Assembly: GCA_024643325.1 (NCBI GenBank)
Contig: JAHEND010000006.1
Coordinates: 20,090 to 84,089 of the forward strand
DNA: 64,000 nucleotides
Source: Sediminicola sp.
GTDB taxonomy: Bacteria > Bacteroidota > Bacteroidia > Flavobacteriales > Flavobacteriaceae
Direction of reading: 5' to 3'
Shown here: in pieces, positions 8,543 through 16,224 of the stretch
How positions within the stretch are numbered: position 1 is the first letter of the stretch
How the letters are laid out: each line of letters starts with the position of its first letter
Notes under the pieces: generated by a model
Database searches by the model: none
Told to the model about the DNA's origin: nothing
What the model saw: the letters and a program-made list of their open reading frames with translations, nothing else
Position numbers and translations under genes: made by a program

Positions 8543-9553
8543 ATGAATCGCTCCCAAATCCTACTTTTTGTATTCGCTATTTTTGGGGTTGGGTTTTTAC
8601 ATTCCCAGTCAAAAATAAATGGCCTCAGTTTTGTATCTTCTGGAGAAAAGGCAGAGGCTGTTCATGTGACCCAATTTCAAGAAGTACAGGCCAATTGGGC
8701 AGCCCTAATGCCTTTTGCCATGATGCGCTCTACAGCATCTCCTGAGCTCAATTACGATCCTGATCGGCAGTGGTACGGAGAGACTGAAGCAGGTATTCAA
8801 CAGTATTACGAGACCCTAAGTGAAGGGGGCATTCAAATCATGTTAAAGCCCCAAATATGGATTCGAAAGGGTGCATTCACAGGTCATATTAAAATGAGCA
8901 CTGCAGAAGATTGGGTGCTTTTCGAAAACCAATACCGCTGCTTTATATTGCGTTTTGCGCGTTTGGCACAGGAGTTAAATATTTCGCTTTTTTGCATTGG
9001 CACAGAGCTCAAAGCGTTTGTTCGCGCTAGACCCGCCTTTTGGAAAGCGCTCATTGAAGAGATCAGAGCCGTGTATAAAGGAAAGCTTACCTATGCCGCC
9101 AACTGGGACGAGTATGAGGAGACTTTTTTTTGGGACGCTCTAGACTTTATTGGAATTGACGCTTATTTTCCCTTGTCAGAGGAGAGAGACCCTTCTTATG
9201 AAACTTTAGTTCAGGCTTGGCAGCCTCATTATAGCAAAATACAGGGATTGGCTTTGAGCTGCAATAAGAAGGTGTTGTTTACTGAGTATGGTTATAGGAG
9301 TGTAGATTACCTAGGAGCCAAACCTTGGCTAGTAGACAAAAATAAAGAAGCGGTCAATTTAGCAGCTCAGTCAAGGGCTTTTCAGGCGATTATAGACACC
9401 TTTTGGTCACAGCATTGGTTTCAAGGCGGGTTTATTTGGAAATGGTTCATGTATTTAGAAGGGGTTGGTGGCCCTGAAAACAATCGATTTACTCCACAAA
9501 ATAAGCCAGCAGAAAAGACCCTAAGATCCCTATATGGTCATTATTCGAATTAA
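8543..9553 (+). CDS. GH113-like glycoside hydrolase (beta-mannanase type), exported
   Basis: A 336-residue protein with an N-terminal signal peptide (hydrophobic about 5-20, likely cleaved near residue 22) and a TIM-barrel typical of GH113 and related GTA-TIM hydrolases. Candidate catalytic acids are Glu155 in GTEL after strand 4 (acid/base) and Glu248 in FTEYGYRS after strand 7 (nucleophile). The strand-3 motif KPQIW at 102-106 also fits. GH113 members cleave beta-1,4-mannan. The gene lies between two leftward operons, converging within 10 bases on the PNP gene and divergent from the FAD oxidoreductase. With the CslA-like synthase nearby it may trim or edit a home-made polysaccharide, not only degrade food. 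Substrate is inferred. Confidence 0.75.
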   Translation: MNRSQILLFVFAIFGVGFLHSQSKINGLSFVSSGEKAEAVHVTQFQEVQANWAALMPFAMMRSTASPELNYDPDRQWYGETEAGIQQYYETLSEGGIQIMLKPQIWIRKGAFTGHIKMSTAEDWVLFENQYRCFILRFARLAQELNISLFCIGTELKAFVRARPAFWKALIEEIRAVYKGKLTYAANWDEYEETFFWDALDFIGIDAYFPLSEERDPSYETLVQAWQPHYSKIQGLALSCNKKVLFTEYGYRSVDYLGAKPWLVDKNKEAVNLAAQSRAFQAIIDTFWSQHWFQGGFIWKWFMYLEGVGGPENNRFTPQNKPAEKTLRSLYGHYSN

Positions 9554-9562
9554 TTTTTAAAA

Positions 9563-10378
9563 TTACAAGCGCTCTATAAGCTTAGTGAATAGGGTGATCA
9601 TTTTGGGTTCTGTAGTTCCAGCTATTGCAATAATCTCCGCAATGTCCACTGGTTTTAAATGATGAGGATCGCATTCATCGGTGAGTACTGAAATAGCTGC
9701 TACAGGAAGTTTTAAATGATTGGCAACAATCACCTCTGGGACTGTGGACATTCCTACAGCGTCTGCTCCCAGTGTTTTTAGCATCCTATACTCTGCCCTT
9801 GTTTCTAGTTGAGGGCCAACTACAGCGGCGTAGACCCCTTCTTGAAGTGGTATATTTTCTTCTGTGGCTATCTCTTTTATGATTTTACTCATACTGGGAT
9901 CATAGGGTGCGCTCATGTCTGCAAATCGCTCTCCAAAATCACCGACATTTTTAAAGGCTAGTGGGGAGCCACCTTGCAGGTTTAAGTGGTCTTCAATGAG
10001 CATCATCTCACCTTTTTTGTAGTTGAGGTTAATGGCGCCTGAGGCGTTCGAGATCAATAAATGTTTAATTCCCAATCCGTGCATGACCCTAACGGGGTAA
10101 GTGACGTCTTGTAAGTCATAGCCTTCATAAATGTGAAACCTACCTTGCATGACCACTACTTTTTTTCCCCCAAGGGTTCCGAACAGTAATTTTCCGGAGT
10201 GAAACTCTACCGTGGCAAGCGGGAAAAAAGGAATTTGATTGTAGTGGGCCTCTACGGGCTCTTCCAAATGATTGACCAATTGCCCTAAGCCTGTTCCTAG
10301 TACAATGCCTACTTCTGGACGGTCAAATCCTTTTTCTTTTAAATAGGCTATAGATTCTTCTAAGTGCTTTGGTATCAT
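9563..10378 (-). CDS. punA: purine-nucleoside phosphorylase, trimeric PNP family
   Basis: A 271-residue enzyme that splits (deoxy)inosine or guanosine with phosphate into base and ribose-1-phosphate. Visible are the phosphate loop GTGLG (28-32), the EFHSGKL stretch (58-64), HIYEGY (82-87), the ISNASGAIN strand (109-117), the ribose/base site GPQLETRAEY (188-197) and VGMSTVPE (208-215). It overlaps the upstream TIGR04282 glycosyltransferase by 4 bases, so the two are coupled. That pairing recalls arsenosugar loci, where a nucleoside phosphorylase removes adenine from an arsenic-bearing adenosine. Ordinary purine salvage is the safe reading. Confidence 0.92.
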   Translation of the reverse strand: MIPKHLEESIAYLKEKGFDRPEVGIVLGTGLGQLVNHLEEPVEAHYNQIPFFPLATVEFHSGKLLFGTLGGKKVVVMQGRFHIYEGYDLQDVTYPVRVMHGLGIKHLLISNASGAINLNYKKGEMMLIEDHLNLQGGSPLAFKNVGDFGERFADMSAPYDPSMSKIIKEIATEENIPLQEGVYAAVVGPQLETRAEYRMLKTLGADAVGMSTVPEVIVANHLKLPVAAISVLTDECDPHHLKPVDIAEIIAIAGTTEPKMITLFTKLIERL

Positions 10379-10980
10379 AATAAAGGGATAAAAGGTAAAA
10401 ATACAGGAATTTCCGCTAGGTCTTCTACCGTATCTATGTCATTTTTTATTTGAAGCAATTGGTAAGTGTCGTCTATTTTTTCAAGACTCCTAGTAAGTAC
10501 CTCTGCGGTGCTCCAGGGAATATTTTTAAATAACTCAGGTTTCATTTGGGTGAGACCAATGAGGTAGTATCCGCCGTCTTGGGCGGGACCAAAAACCACC
10601 GTATTGCTGTCAAGGGCCTCAAAAGCCTTTTGAATATCACTGGCCTCTAAAGTGATTAAATCTGTTCCAATCAGCACTATTTTTTTATACCCTTTTTTAA
10701 ATCCCGCTTCAAATGCAGCTTGCATTTTTTGGCCCAGATCTCCAGGGCGCTGAAGCTCTTTTTTGTAAATAGTGGAATCCCAATTGTCTTCATGGTCTAT
10801 AAAATCCGTGTAAAACACTTCCTTATCTACTTTTAAATTACGAGTAATTTTGGTGGTATGTTGCAGTAATATGCGGTAGACAGCAAGGGCATTTTCTGGG
10901 CCAATACCTTTGGCTAACCTTGTTTTACAACGGCCAAGCACCGGATTTTTAGCAAATATAATTAAGAGGTTCTCTGGCAT
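10375..10980 (-). CDS. TIGR04282-type glycosyltransferase (DUF2064)
   Basis: A 201-residue GT-A-fold nucleotidyl/glycosyltransferase of the DUF2064/TIGR04282 family, a group named for its presence in arsenosugar loci. The N-terminal FAKNPVLGRCKTRLA (residues 9-23) is the family hallmark, followed by IGTDLI (113-118) and GPAQDGGYYLIGL (136-148). It starts a two-gene operon with PNP (4-base overlap). Neither ArsM (arsenite methyltransferase) nor ArsS (radical SAM) is in the window, so an arsenosugar role is only a hypothesis. Another sugar-nucleotide transfer reaction is possible. Confidence 0.82.
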   Translation of the reverse strand: MPENLLIIFAKNPVLGRCKTRLAKGIGPENALAVYRILLQHTTKITRNLKVDKEVFYTDFIDHEDNWDSTIYKKELQRPGDLGQKMQAAFEAGFKKGYKKIVLIGTDLITLEASDIQKAFEALDSNTVVFGPAQDGGYYLIGLTQMKPELFKNIPWSTAEVLTRSLEKIDDTYQLLQIKNDIDTVEDLAEIPVFLPFIPLL

Positions 10981-11077
10981 GTTTTTTAAAAGTATTGAAG
11001 GGCTAAGGTCGTAAATCTGTAATTTAATAGGAGGGTGTTTAAGAAAAAATCTATTTTAGCAAAAACAATTTATTACC

Positions 11078-12637
11078 ATGCGAAATTCAGCAATTTTCTT
11101 ATTTCTTTTTTTAGTTTTGGGTAGCTGTAAAAATAGCAGTACCCCTACAGAATCTATGGCAACTTACGAGACCCCTTTATACCAAGAGCCGCACAGGCCT
11201 CAATACCACTTTACCCCAAGAGAAAAATGGATGAATGACCCCAATGGCTTGGTGTATTATAAGGGCGTATATCATTTGTTTTATCAGTACTACCCAGAAG
11301 ACATTGTTTGGGGACCTATGCATTGGGGACACGCGACCTCTACAGACTTAGTGCATTGGGAACACAAGCCCATAGCGCTGTTTCCGGACCAACACGGGTA
11401 TATATTTTCCGGATCTGCCGTGGTAGATTTTGAGAATACCTCAGGTCTTGGTACCAAGGAAAATCCAGCTATGATCGCTATTTTTACCTACCACCTCATG
11501 GAGGGAGAAAAGGCAGGAAAAACAGATTACCAAACCCAAGGAATTGCCTACAGTCTAGATGGAGGCGATAGCTGGGAAATGTATGCTGAAAACCCAGTAA
11601 TAGGAAATCCAGGGATAAAAGATTTTAGAGATCCCAAAGTATTTTGGAATGAAAAAACCAATGCTTGGTCCATGCTTTTGGTAGCTGGAGACCATTTGCA
11701 AATATGGGGATCAAACAACCTAATTGATTGGGAAAAACAAAGTGAATTTGGAAAAAACCAAGGGGCTCACGGTGGTGTTTGGGAGTGCCCAGACTTGTTT
11801 TCATTTACAGATCAAGCCACAGGAACAGAAAAGTGGGTGTTGTTTATTAGCATTAACCCAGGCGCTCCCAATGGAGGTAGTGGCACACAGTATTTTGTAG
11901 GAGATTTTGATGGTAAAACATTTGTCTCTGACCAAAAAGAAGACCAATGGGTAGACTGGGGCACTGATAATTATGCCGGTGTGACCTATAACCACACCCC
12001 AGATGGTTCTAGATTATTTATTGGCTGGATGAGCAATTGGCTCTATGCTCAAAATACCCCCACAGAAAGGTGGCGCAGCGCAATGACATTACCTAGGATC
12101 CTATCTCTAAAAGACGTTCAAGGGGTTCCTACGCTGTTTAGCACACCCGCCCCGGCATGGAATGCTTTAGGGAATGACAATGAGGGAAAAGATGTTTCCA
12201 TAGCCGCTGGCCAAAGTGTAGTCACTTATTCAGAAGACCTCAATCAATCTAAAATAGATTTCATTTGGGATGGATCTGCCATGAGTCTCTCATTTGTCAA
12301 TCAAAAGCAGGAGCACTTGAATATTCACTTAGATCCTGAAAACCAGCAGATGTCCATAGACAGGAGCGCCAGTGGATTGGTAGATTTTCAAGAAGATTTT
12401 AAAACCATTCAGACAGGACCTATTGGAGATTTGCCCCATACAGATATTCCAGTAACTATATTTTTAGACCAGTCTTCTGTAGAGATTTTCATGAATAACG
12501 GCCAAAAAGTCATGACGGCGCAATTTTTTAATAACCTTACTTTTAATCAATTAAAAATCGAAAATAAAGGGCCAGAAAAATGCACTTATAAAGGATTGAA
12601 AATCACACCAATTCAAAGTATTTGGGGTGCTGAGTAG
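11078..12637 (+). CDS. GH32 lipoprotein, fructan beta-fructosidase/levanase
   Basis: A 519-residue glycoside hydrolase family 32 enzyme that releases fructose from levan, inulin or sucrose. The signal ends in a lipobox with Cys17 (LGSC), so it is probably a surface or periplasmic lipoprotein. The five-bladed propeller carries the nucleophile in WMNDPNG (51-57, Asp54), FRDPKV (183-188) and the acid/base in ECPD (236-239, Glu236). A C-terminal beta-sandwich (about 370-510) follows. No SusCD pair, fructokinase or fructose transporter lies beside it, so it looks like a stand-alone enzyme here. Exo action is inferred; the exact fructan is not known. Confidence 0.92.
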   Translation: MRNSAIFLFLFLVLGSCKNSSTPTESMATYETPLYQEPHRPQYHFTPREKWMNDPNGLVYYKGVYHLFYQYYPEDIVWGPMHWGHATSTDLVHWEHKPIALFPDQHGYIFSGSAVVDFENTSGLGTKENPAMIAIFTYHLMEGEKAGKTDYQTQGIAYSLDGGDSWEMYAENPVIGNPGIKDFRDPKVFWNEKTNAWSMLLVAGDHLQIWGSNNLIDWEKQSEFGKNQGAHGGVWECPDLFSFTDQATGTEKWVLFISINPGAPNGGSGTQYFVGDFDGKTFVSDQKEDQWVDWGTDNYAGVTYNHTPDGSRLFIGWMSNWLYAQNTPTERWRSAMTLPRILSLKDVQGVPTLFSTPAPAWNALGNDNEGKDVSIAAGQSVVTYSEDLNQSKIDFIWDGSAMSLSFVNQKQEHLNIHLDPENQQMSIDRSASGLVDFQEDFKTIQTGPIGDLPHTDIPVTIFLDQSSVEIFMNNGQKVMTAQFFNNLTFNQLKIENKGPEKCTYKGLKITPIQSIWGAE

Positions 12638-12639
12638 GT

Positions 12640-12735
12640 TTAGAAGTACCACAACCAAAGCACTAAACCTACTTTTTTAAGGATACCTAAGATCAGTAAT
12701 CGTTTGGTGTTTTTAGTTAATTTGGGCTTTTTCAT
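12640..12735 (-). CDS. possible 31-residue cationic small protein
   Basis: An ATG-started frame too short for ordinary gene calls. It begins MKKPKLTKNTKRLL and ends in a hydrophobic/aromatic tail LVLWLWYF. The first 12 residues carry six Lys/Arg and no acids; the rest could form one amphipathic or membrane helix. It lies tail-to-tail with the GH32 gene, 2 bases apart. It could be a real membrane-active peptide or ribosome-associated small protein, or a chance frame. No homologue is recalled with certainty. Confidence 0.3.
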   Translation of the reverse strand: MKKPKLTKNTKRLLILGILKKVGLVLWLWYF

Positions 12736-12791
12736 AAAACAAAATTGTTGTTTTTAACTAACTTCACTCAAATATAAAAAAATAAAGACCA

Positions 12792-13337
12792 ATGAATTAC
12801 CCCATGAAAAACCATTTACACACTATCTTCTTTGTTTTGTTCTCGGGATTATTATATGGGCAAACCTTGGTGAACCCTATTATTTCGGATTTTGGAACCA
12901 TTGGTGACGCACCCATGGCCATTGAAAAGCCAGACCCCGATATGGTGTATAATATTGTGGTAGACGTCGCTACAGGAGACGAAGATAAAAGTCAAGTTTT
13001 TTTCGCTTTAAATAATCTAGCACGTCTCATGAACCTTCATGTAATGGGAGGAGTTCCCCCAGAACATCTCAATGTGGTTGTAGCCATTCACGGTTCCGCT
13101 ATATGGTCTGTAATGAACGACCAGGCCTACACCAAACGATACGGAATTGCCAACCCGCACAGTCTATTATTTGAACAACTGTTGGCTCAGGGTGTAAAAA
13201 TTGTCGTTTGTTCACAGTCAATGTTTAAAAGAAAAATTGCCCCAGAGGAGTTGGCGCCAGGGCTAGAGATGGCCACTTCTGCGCTCACAGTACTCACCAC
13301 CTATCAACTCAAAGGCTATGCGCTCTTGCGCTTTTAA
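12792..13337 (+). CDS. DsrE-family exported protein
   Basis: Up to 181 residues. The second ATG (12804, MKNHLHT) gives a cleaner signal peptide, with a hydrophobic core and cleavage after YGQ, so it is the likelier start. The mature part is a DsrE/DsrF-like Rossmann-type domain: VVDVATGDED (about 56-65), a helix with alternating small residues, VVVAIHGSAI (96-105) and GVKIVVCSQSM (136-146). The single cysteine in VVCSQS is at the position of the active cysteine of sulfur-transfer DsrE proteins. Exported DsrE-like proteins are common in Bacteroidota, but their role (persulfide handling) is poorly known. No sulfur-oxidation genes are nearby. Confidence 0.75.
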   Translation: MNYPMKNHLHTIFFVLFSGLLYGQTLVNPIISDFGTIGDAPMAIEKPDPDMVYNIVVDVATGDEDKSQVFFALNNLARLMNLHVMGGVPPEHLNVVVAIHGSAIWSVMNDQAYTKRYGIANPHSLLFEQLLAQGVKIVVCSQSMFKRKIAPEELAPGLEMATSALTVLTTYQLKGYALLRF

Positions 13338-13406
13338 GGGTTTTTTTTTGGCCTCTGGCCGATGCTTAACGAGGTGTTTTTACCCGAATAATTTGTAGCA
13401 GATAAA

Positions 13407-13811
13407 TTATTTAGACCAATAATCTAGCACCAAAACATCTTCCACATGCCCATCTAACAAGGCTACAAAAGCCAAATGGTCAGGGTGAGGAAGGTAAGCA
13501 GCCCTGTCCGCTTCACTTTCAAAAGTCACAAAAAAGCAATGGGTAAAGCCTTTGTCTAATCCTTCGGTACTATTGTTTAATCCCCATTCAAAATCCTTTA
13601 TTTCTTTTATTTTAGTGGGTAAAGCGATAAAGGCGTCCTCTATTTTCTGAATATCAACCGCCTCAGAAGACGCGTTAAATTTAAACAGTACAATATGACG
13701 CAAGGTTTCATTCATATTATTAGAAGAGGTGTTATTTTTAGCTTCCGTTGTCTTGTTCGCACAACCAAAAAGTAGGAGGAAACCAATCAACAGTAAAAAA
13801 GTATTTTTCAT
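13407..13811 (-). CDS. Dabb-family lipoprotein (stress-responsive A/B barrel)
   Basis: A 134-residue protein with a lipoprotein signal (lipobox ending FGC, Cys17), an Asn/Thr-rich linker (18-34) and one Dabb ferredoxin-like barrel. The barrel starts at LRHIVLFKF (37-45) and contains the typical THCFFVTFESEADRAAY (89-105) and HPDHLAF (108-114) segments. Dabb domains dimerise and occur in stress proteins and in aromatic cyclases; no substrate is implied. It is monocistronic, and the neighbouring gene on the minus strand is tRNA-Phe. Confidence 0.8.
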   Translation of the reverse strand: MKNTFLLLIGFLLLFGCANKTTEAKNNTSSNNMNETLRHIVLFKFNASSEAVDIQKIEDAFIALPTKIKEIKDFEWGLNNSTEGLDKGFTHCFFVTFESEADRAAYLPHPDHLAFVALLDGHVEDVLVLDYWSK

Positions 13812-13970
13812 CTGTTAAAGTTATTGTTTTTTAACTCAGATTAAATTGAATTAGGGTGTTTTCTTGCATATGCACTTAAAAATAGCTCCGCCACAAGCTT
13901 CGCTCCTTTCTAGTAGATCCCTTGCGCCTTTACAGGCTTCGCTGTTCATTTAGCCCCTTTGTTAAAAATA

Positions 13971-13998
13971 AAAAAACCCACTCCTAAGAGTGGGTTTT
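13971..13998 (-). terminator. rho-independent terminator of tRNA-Phe
   Basis: A perfect 7-bp GC-rich stem, CCCACTC (977-983 of the 13 kb block) with GAGTGGG (13988-13994), and loop CTAA. It is extended by A/T pairs and followed on the minus strand by a T run. It lies 10 bases downstream of the tRNA. Confidence 0.8.
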
Positions 13999-14008
13999 GT
14001 GCTTTAAG

Positions 14009-14081
14009 TGGTGCCTCCAGGAATCGAACCAGGGACACATGGATTTTCAGTCCATTGCTCTACCAACTGAGCTAAGGCACC
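14009..14081 (-). tRNA. tRNA-Phe (anticodon GAA)
   Basis: A complete 73-nt cloverleaf on the minus strand. The acceptor stem GGTGCCT pairs with AGGCACC. The D arm is GCTCAGTTGGTAGAGC. The anticodon loop within GGACTGAAAATCC carries GAA, and the T arm is CTGGTTCGATTCCTGG. The discriminator base is A, and the 3' CCA is not encoded, as is common in this phylum. It is followed by its own hairpin terminator. Confidence 0.96.
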
Positions 14082-14180
14082 ATGCTATTAAGCGGATGCA
14101 AATATAATTTCTAATTTAGGATATACAAACAAAAAGAGAAAAAAAGGCAATTGTTTTTTTAGATTTCACATCTTTGTAGC

Positions 14181-14909
14181 ATGAAACTAGTGTTAGACAT
14201 AGGAAATACCCTAGGTAAGTTAGTGGTCTATGGACAAGAAAATGAGGTGTTTAGGGCTCAATTTGAGCTAGGGGAGATGCATCCAGTACTGATTGATTTG
14301 TTTTTTGATTTTCCAGAGATAAAGCAAACTATTTTATGCTCTGTTGTTAGTATTGAACCACAAATACAACTTTTTCTGAAAGAAAAAACAATTCTTTTGG
14401 AAGTGAATAGTGAAATGCGACTCCCATTTGAAAACAGGTATGAGACTCCTGAAACTCTTGGAGCAGATAGGATTGGTTTGGTTGCTGCAACAGTATTTAT
14501 GTATCCCGGGAAGAACTGTTTAGTGGTAGACGCGGGCAGTTGTGTGACATACGATTTTATTTCATCAGATGGAATCTACCGGGGTGGCGCTATTTCACCA
14601 GGCTTACAAATGCGTTTTAAAGCCATGCATGAACATACCAATAAATTACCCTTGGTTACTTTGAAAGAGGAATTTATTGCGCTTGGTGCCAATACTCAGA
14701 ACAGTATTTTAGCTGGGGCTGTTAACGGATTAGTCTTTGAAATAGAAGGTTGGCAAAGCAGTTTAGGACGTACGCATGAAGATTTAACACTTATTTTAAC
14801 AGGCGGAGACGCTCAATTCTTGTCTAAACGACTAAAAAATACCATATTTGCCCATTCTAATTTTCTGGTACAAGGCTTGCGCCAATTGCTTGATTATAAC
14901 ACGTTTTAG
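14181..14909 (+). CDS. coaX: type III pantothenate kinase
   Basis: Phosphorylates pantothenate, the first step to coenzyme A; cytosolic. At 242 residues it has normal length. ASKHA-fold signatures are present: DIGNT (6-10, phosphate 1), GADR (94-97, pantothenate site), DAGSCVTYD (117-125, phosphate 2) and ILTGGDA (206-212, adenosine). The stop codon directly abuts the ATG of the downstream beta-barrel gene, so this is the head of an operon that continues towards lptC. A near-consensus -7 box (CATCTTTG, 14169-14176) ends only 4 bases before the ATG, so the transcript may be nearly leaderless. Confidence 0.95.
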   Translation: MKLVLDIGNTLGKLVVYGQENEVFRAQFELGEMHPVLIDLFFDFPEIKQTILCSVVSIEPQIQLFLKEKTILLEVNSEMRLPFENRYETPETLGADRIGLVAATVFMYPGKNCLVVDAGSCVTYDFISSDGIYRGGAISPGLQMRFKAMHEHTNKLPLVTLKEEFIALGANTQNSILAGAVNGLVFEIEGWQSSLGRTHEDLTLILTGGDAQFLSKRLKNTIFAHSNFLVQGLRQLLDYNTF

Positions 14910-16175
14910 ATGTTTAAAAAGTTATTCTTTACCCTTGTTGTTTGCTTATTCATAAAAACCAATGCCCAGGATGGTACGGTTTCTCCTTATTCATACTTTG
15001 GATTAGGTACTTTTAATCCCGCCAATACAGTGGAAAATAATGCTATGGGAGGGTTGAGTATTTATGGAGATTCAATTCATTTAAATCTTCAGAACCCTGC
15101 CTCTTATGGTCTTTTGAAGCTAACCACTTACACTGTGGGTCTTTCTCATCGAAGAATGGACTTGACTTCAGATACCCAAGAAAAAAGCACTGCTTTAACT
15201 GCAATTGATTATTTGTCTGTAGCTATGCCCATAGCTAAAAATATTGGGATTGGCTTTGGAATTACCCCTGTTAGTTCCATGGGGTATATTTTAAATTCTA
15301 GTGCTGAAAATGCAGATGGGGAAACAATCACAAACGTTTTTTCTGGAGACGGAGGACTGAGTAAAATATATTTTTCATTGGGTGCAGCACCTATAAAAAA
15401 CCTTACGGTAGGTGCTTCTGCCTTTGCTAATTTTGGGACGGTGAACAAAGAAAGAGTCCAATCTTTAAGTTCTGTATTGTTTGGAACCATAGATAGGAGA
15501 ACATCAAGAATGAACGGTTTTAATTTCCAATTAGCGGCCAATTACACCCCAAATATTACAGATAAACTGACTTTGTACACTTCTTTCGTATACACTACAG
15601 GATTGGACTTAAAAGCAAGTAATACTCAGGAAGTGGGATCACTCTCATTAGTGAATGGGTCAGAGTTAGAAGTCTCTGAATTAGACTTGGAGGCGTCTAA
15701 TTTAAAAAACAATATCATTGAAATCCCTTCTATGACAACTTTAGGCCTTGGAATTGGAGAAAACAAAAAATGGCTTGTTGGAGCCTCATATTCTCTTCAA
15801 GAGATGAGTAGTTTTAGCAGTGCTTTTCTAAACCAATCAAATGTGGTTTACTCTGACGCATCTACCCTTAGGGTGGGTGGTTATTATGTGCCAGATTTTG
15901 CTCCATTCGCATCTTTTTTCAAAAAAGCCACTTATCGCTTTGGAATTAGATTAGTCAATACTGGAATGGAAGTAAATAATCAGGCTATCAAGGATTTTGG
16001 CACAAATATTGGTGTTGGTCTTCCCATGGGGGGCACTTTTTCTAATTTGAACATCGGGATTGAAATGGGTGCTTTAGGCACGGCAAAGGCTGGTTTAATT
16101 AAAGAAAACTACCTAAGTATTCGTGTTGGACTCTCATTAAATGACAGATGGTTCTTGAAAAGAAAAATAAATTAA
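14910..16175 (+). CDS. outer-membrane beta-barrel protein (FadL/PorV-like)
   Basis: A 421-residue protein with a signal peptide cleaved after TNA (about residue 19). The mature part begins VSPYSYFGLGTFNP and has the alternating strands, GVGFGI turns and small-residue repeats of a FadL/TodX/PorV-type barrel. The last strand ends RWFLKRKIN. It starts at the base after the coaX stop and precedes a TPR protein and LptC. In Flavobacteriia this order is recurrent, so it may work in envelope lipid or LPS handling; that is inference. The ligand is unknown. Confidence 0.7.
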   Translation: MFKKLFFTLVVCLFIKTNAQDGTVSPYSYFGLGTFNPANTVENNAMGGLSIYGDSIHLNLQNPASYGLLKLTTYTVGLSHRRMDLTSDTQEKSTALTAIDYLSVAMPIAKNIGIGFGITPVSSMGYILNSSAENADGETITNVFSGDGGLSKIYFSLGAAPIKNLTVGASAFANFGTVNKERVQSLSSVLFGTIDRRTSRMNGFNFQLAANYTPNITDKLTLYTSFVYTTGLDLKASNTQEVGSLSLVNGSELEVSELDLEASNLKNNIIEIPSMTTLGLGIGENKKWLVGASYSLQEMSSFSSAFLNQSNVVYSDASTLRVGGYYVPDFAPFASFFKKATYRFGIRLVNTGMEVNNQAIKDFGTNIGVGLPMGGTFSNLNIGIEMGALGTAKAGLIKENYLSIRVGLSLNDRWFLKRKIN

Positions 16176-16224
16176 TTATTTTTAGCCCTTATTTTTATAA
16201 TTAAATACAATATATACTAGCATC

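Noticed and set aside
13338..13406. Terminator between the DsrE and Dabb genes
   Set aside because: There is a T run and a weak GGCC repeat (ggcctctggcc) but no stable stem before it in either direction.
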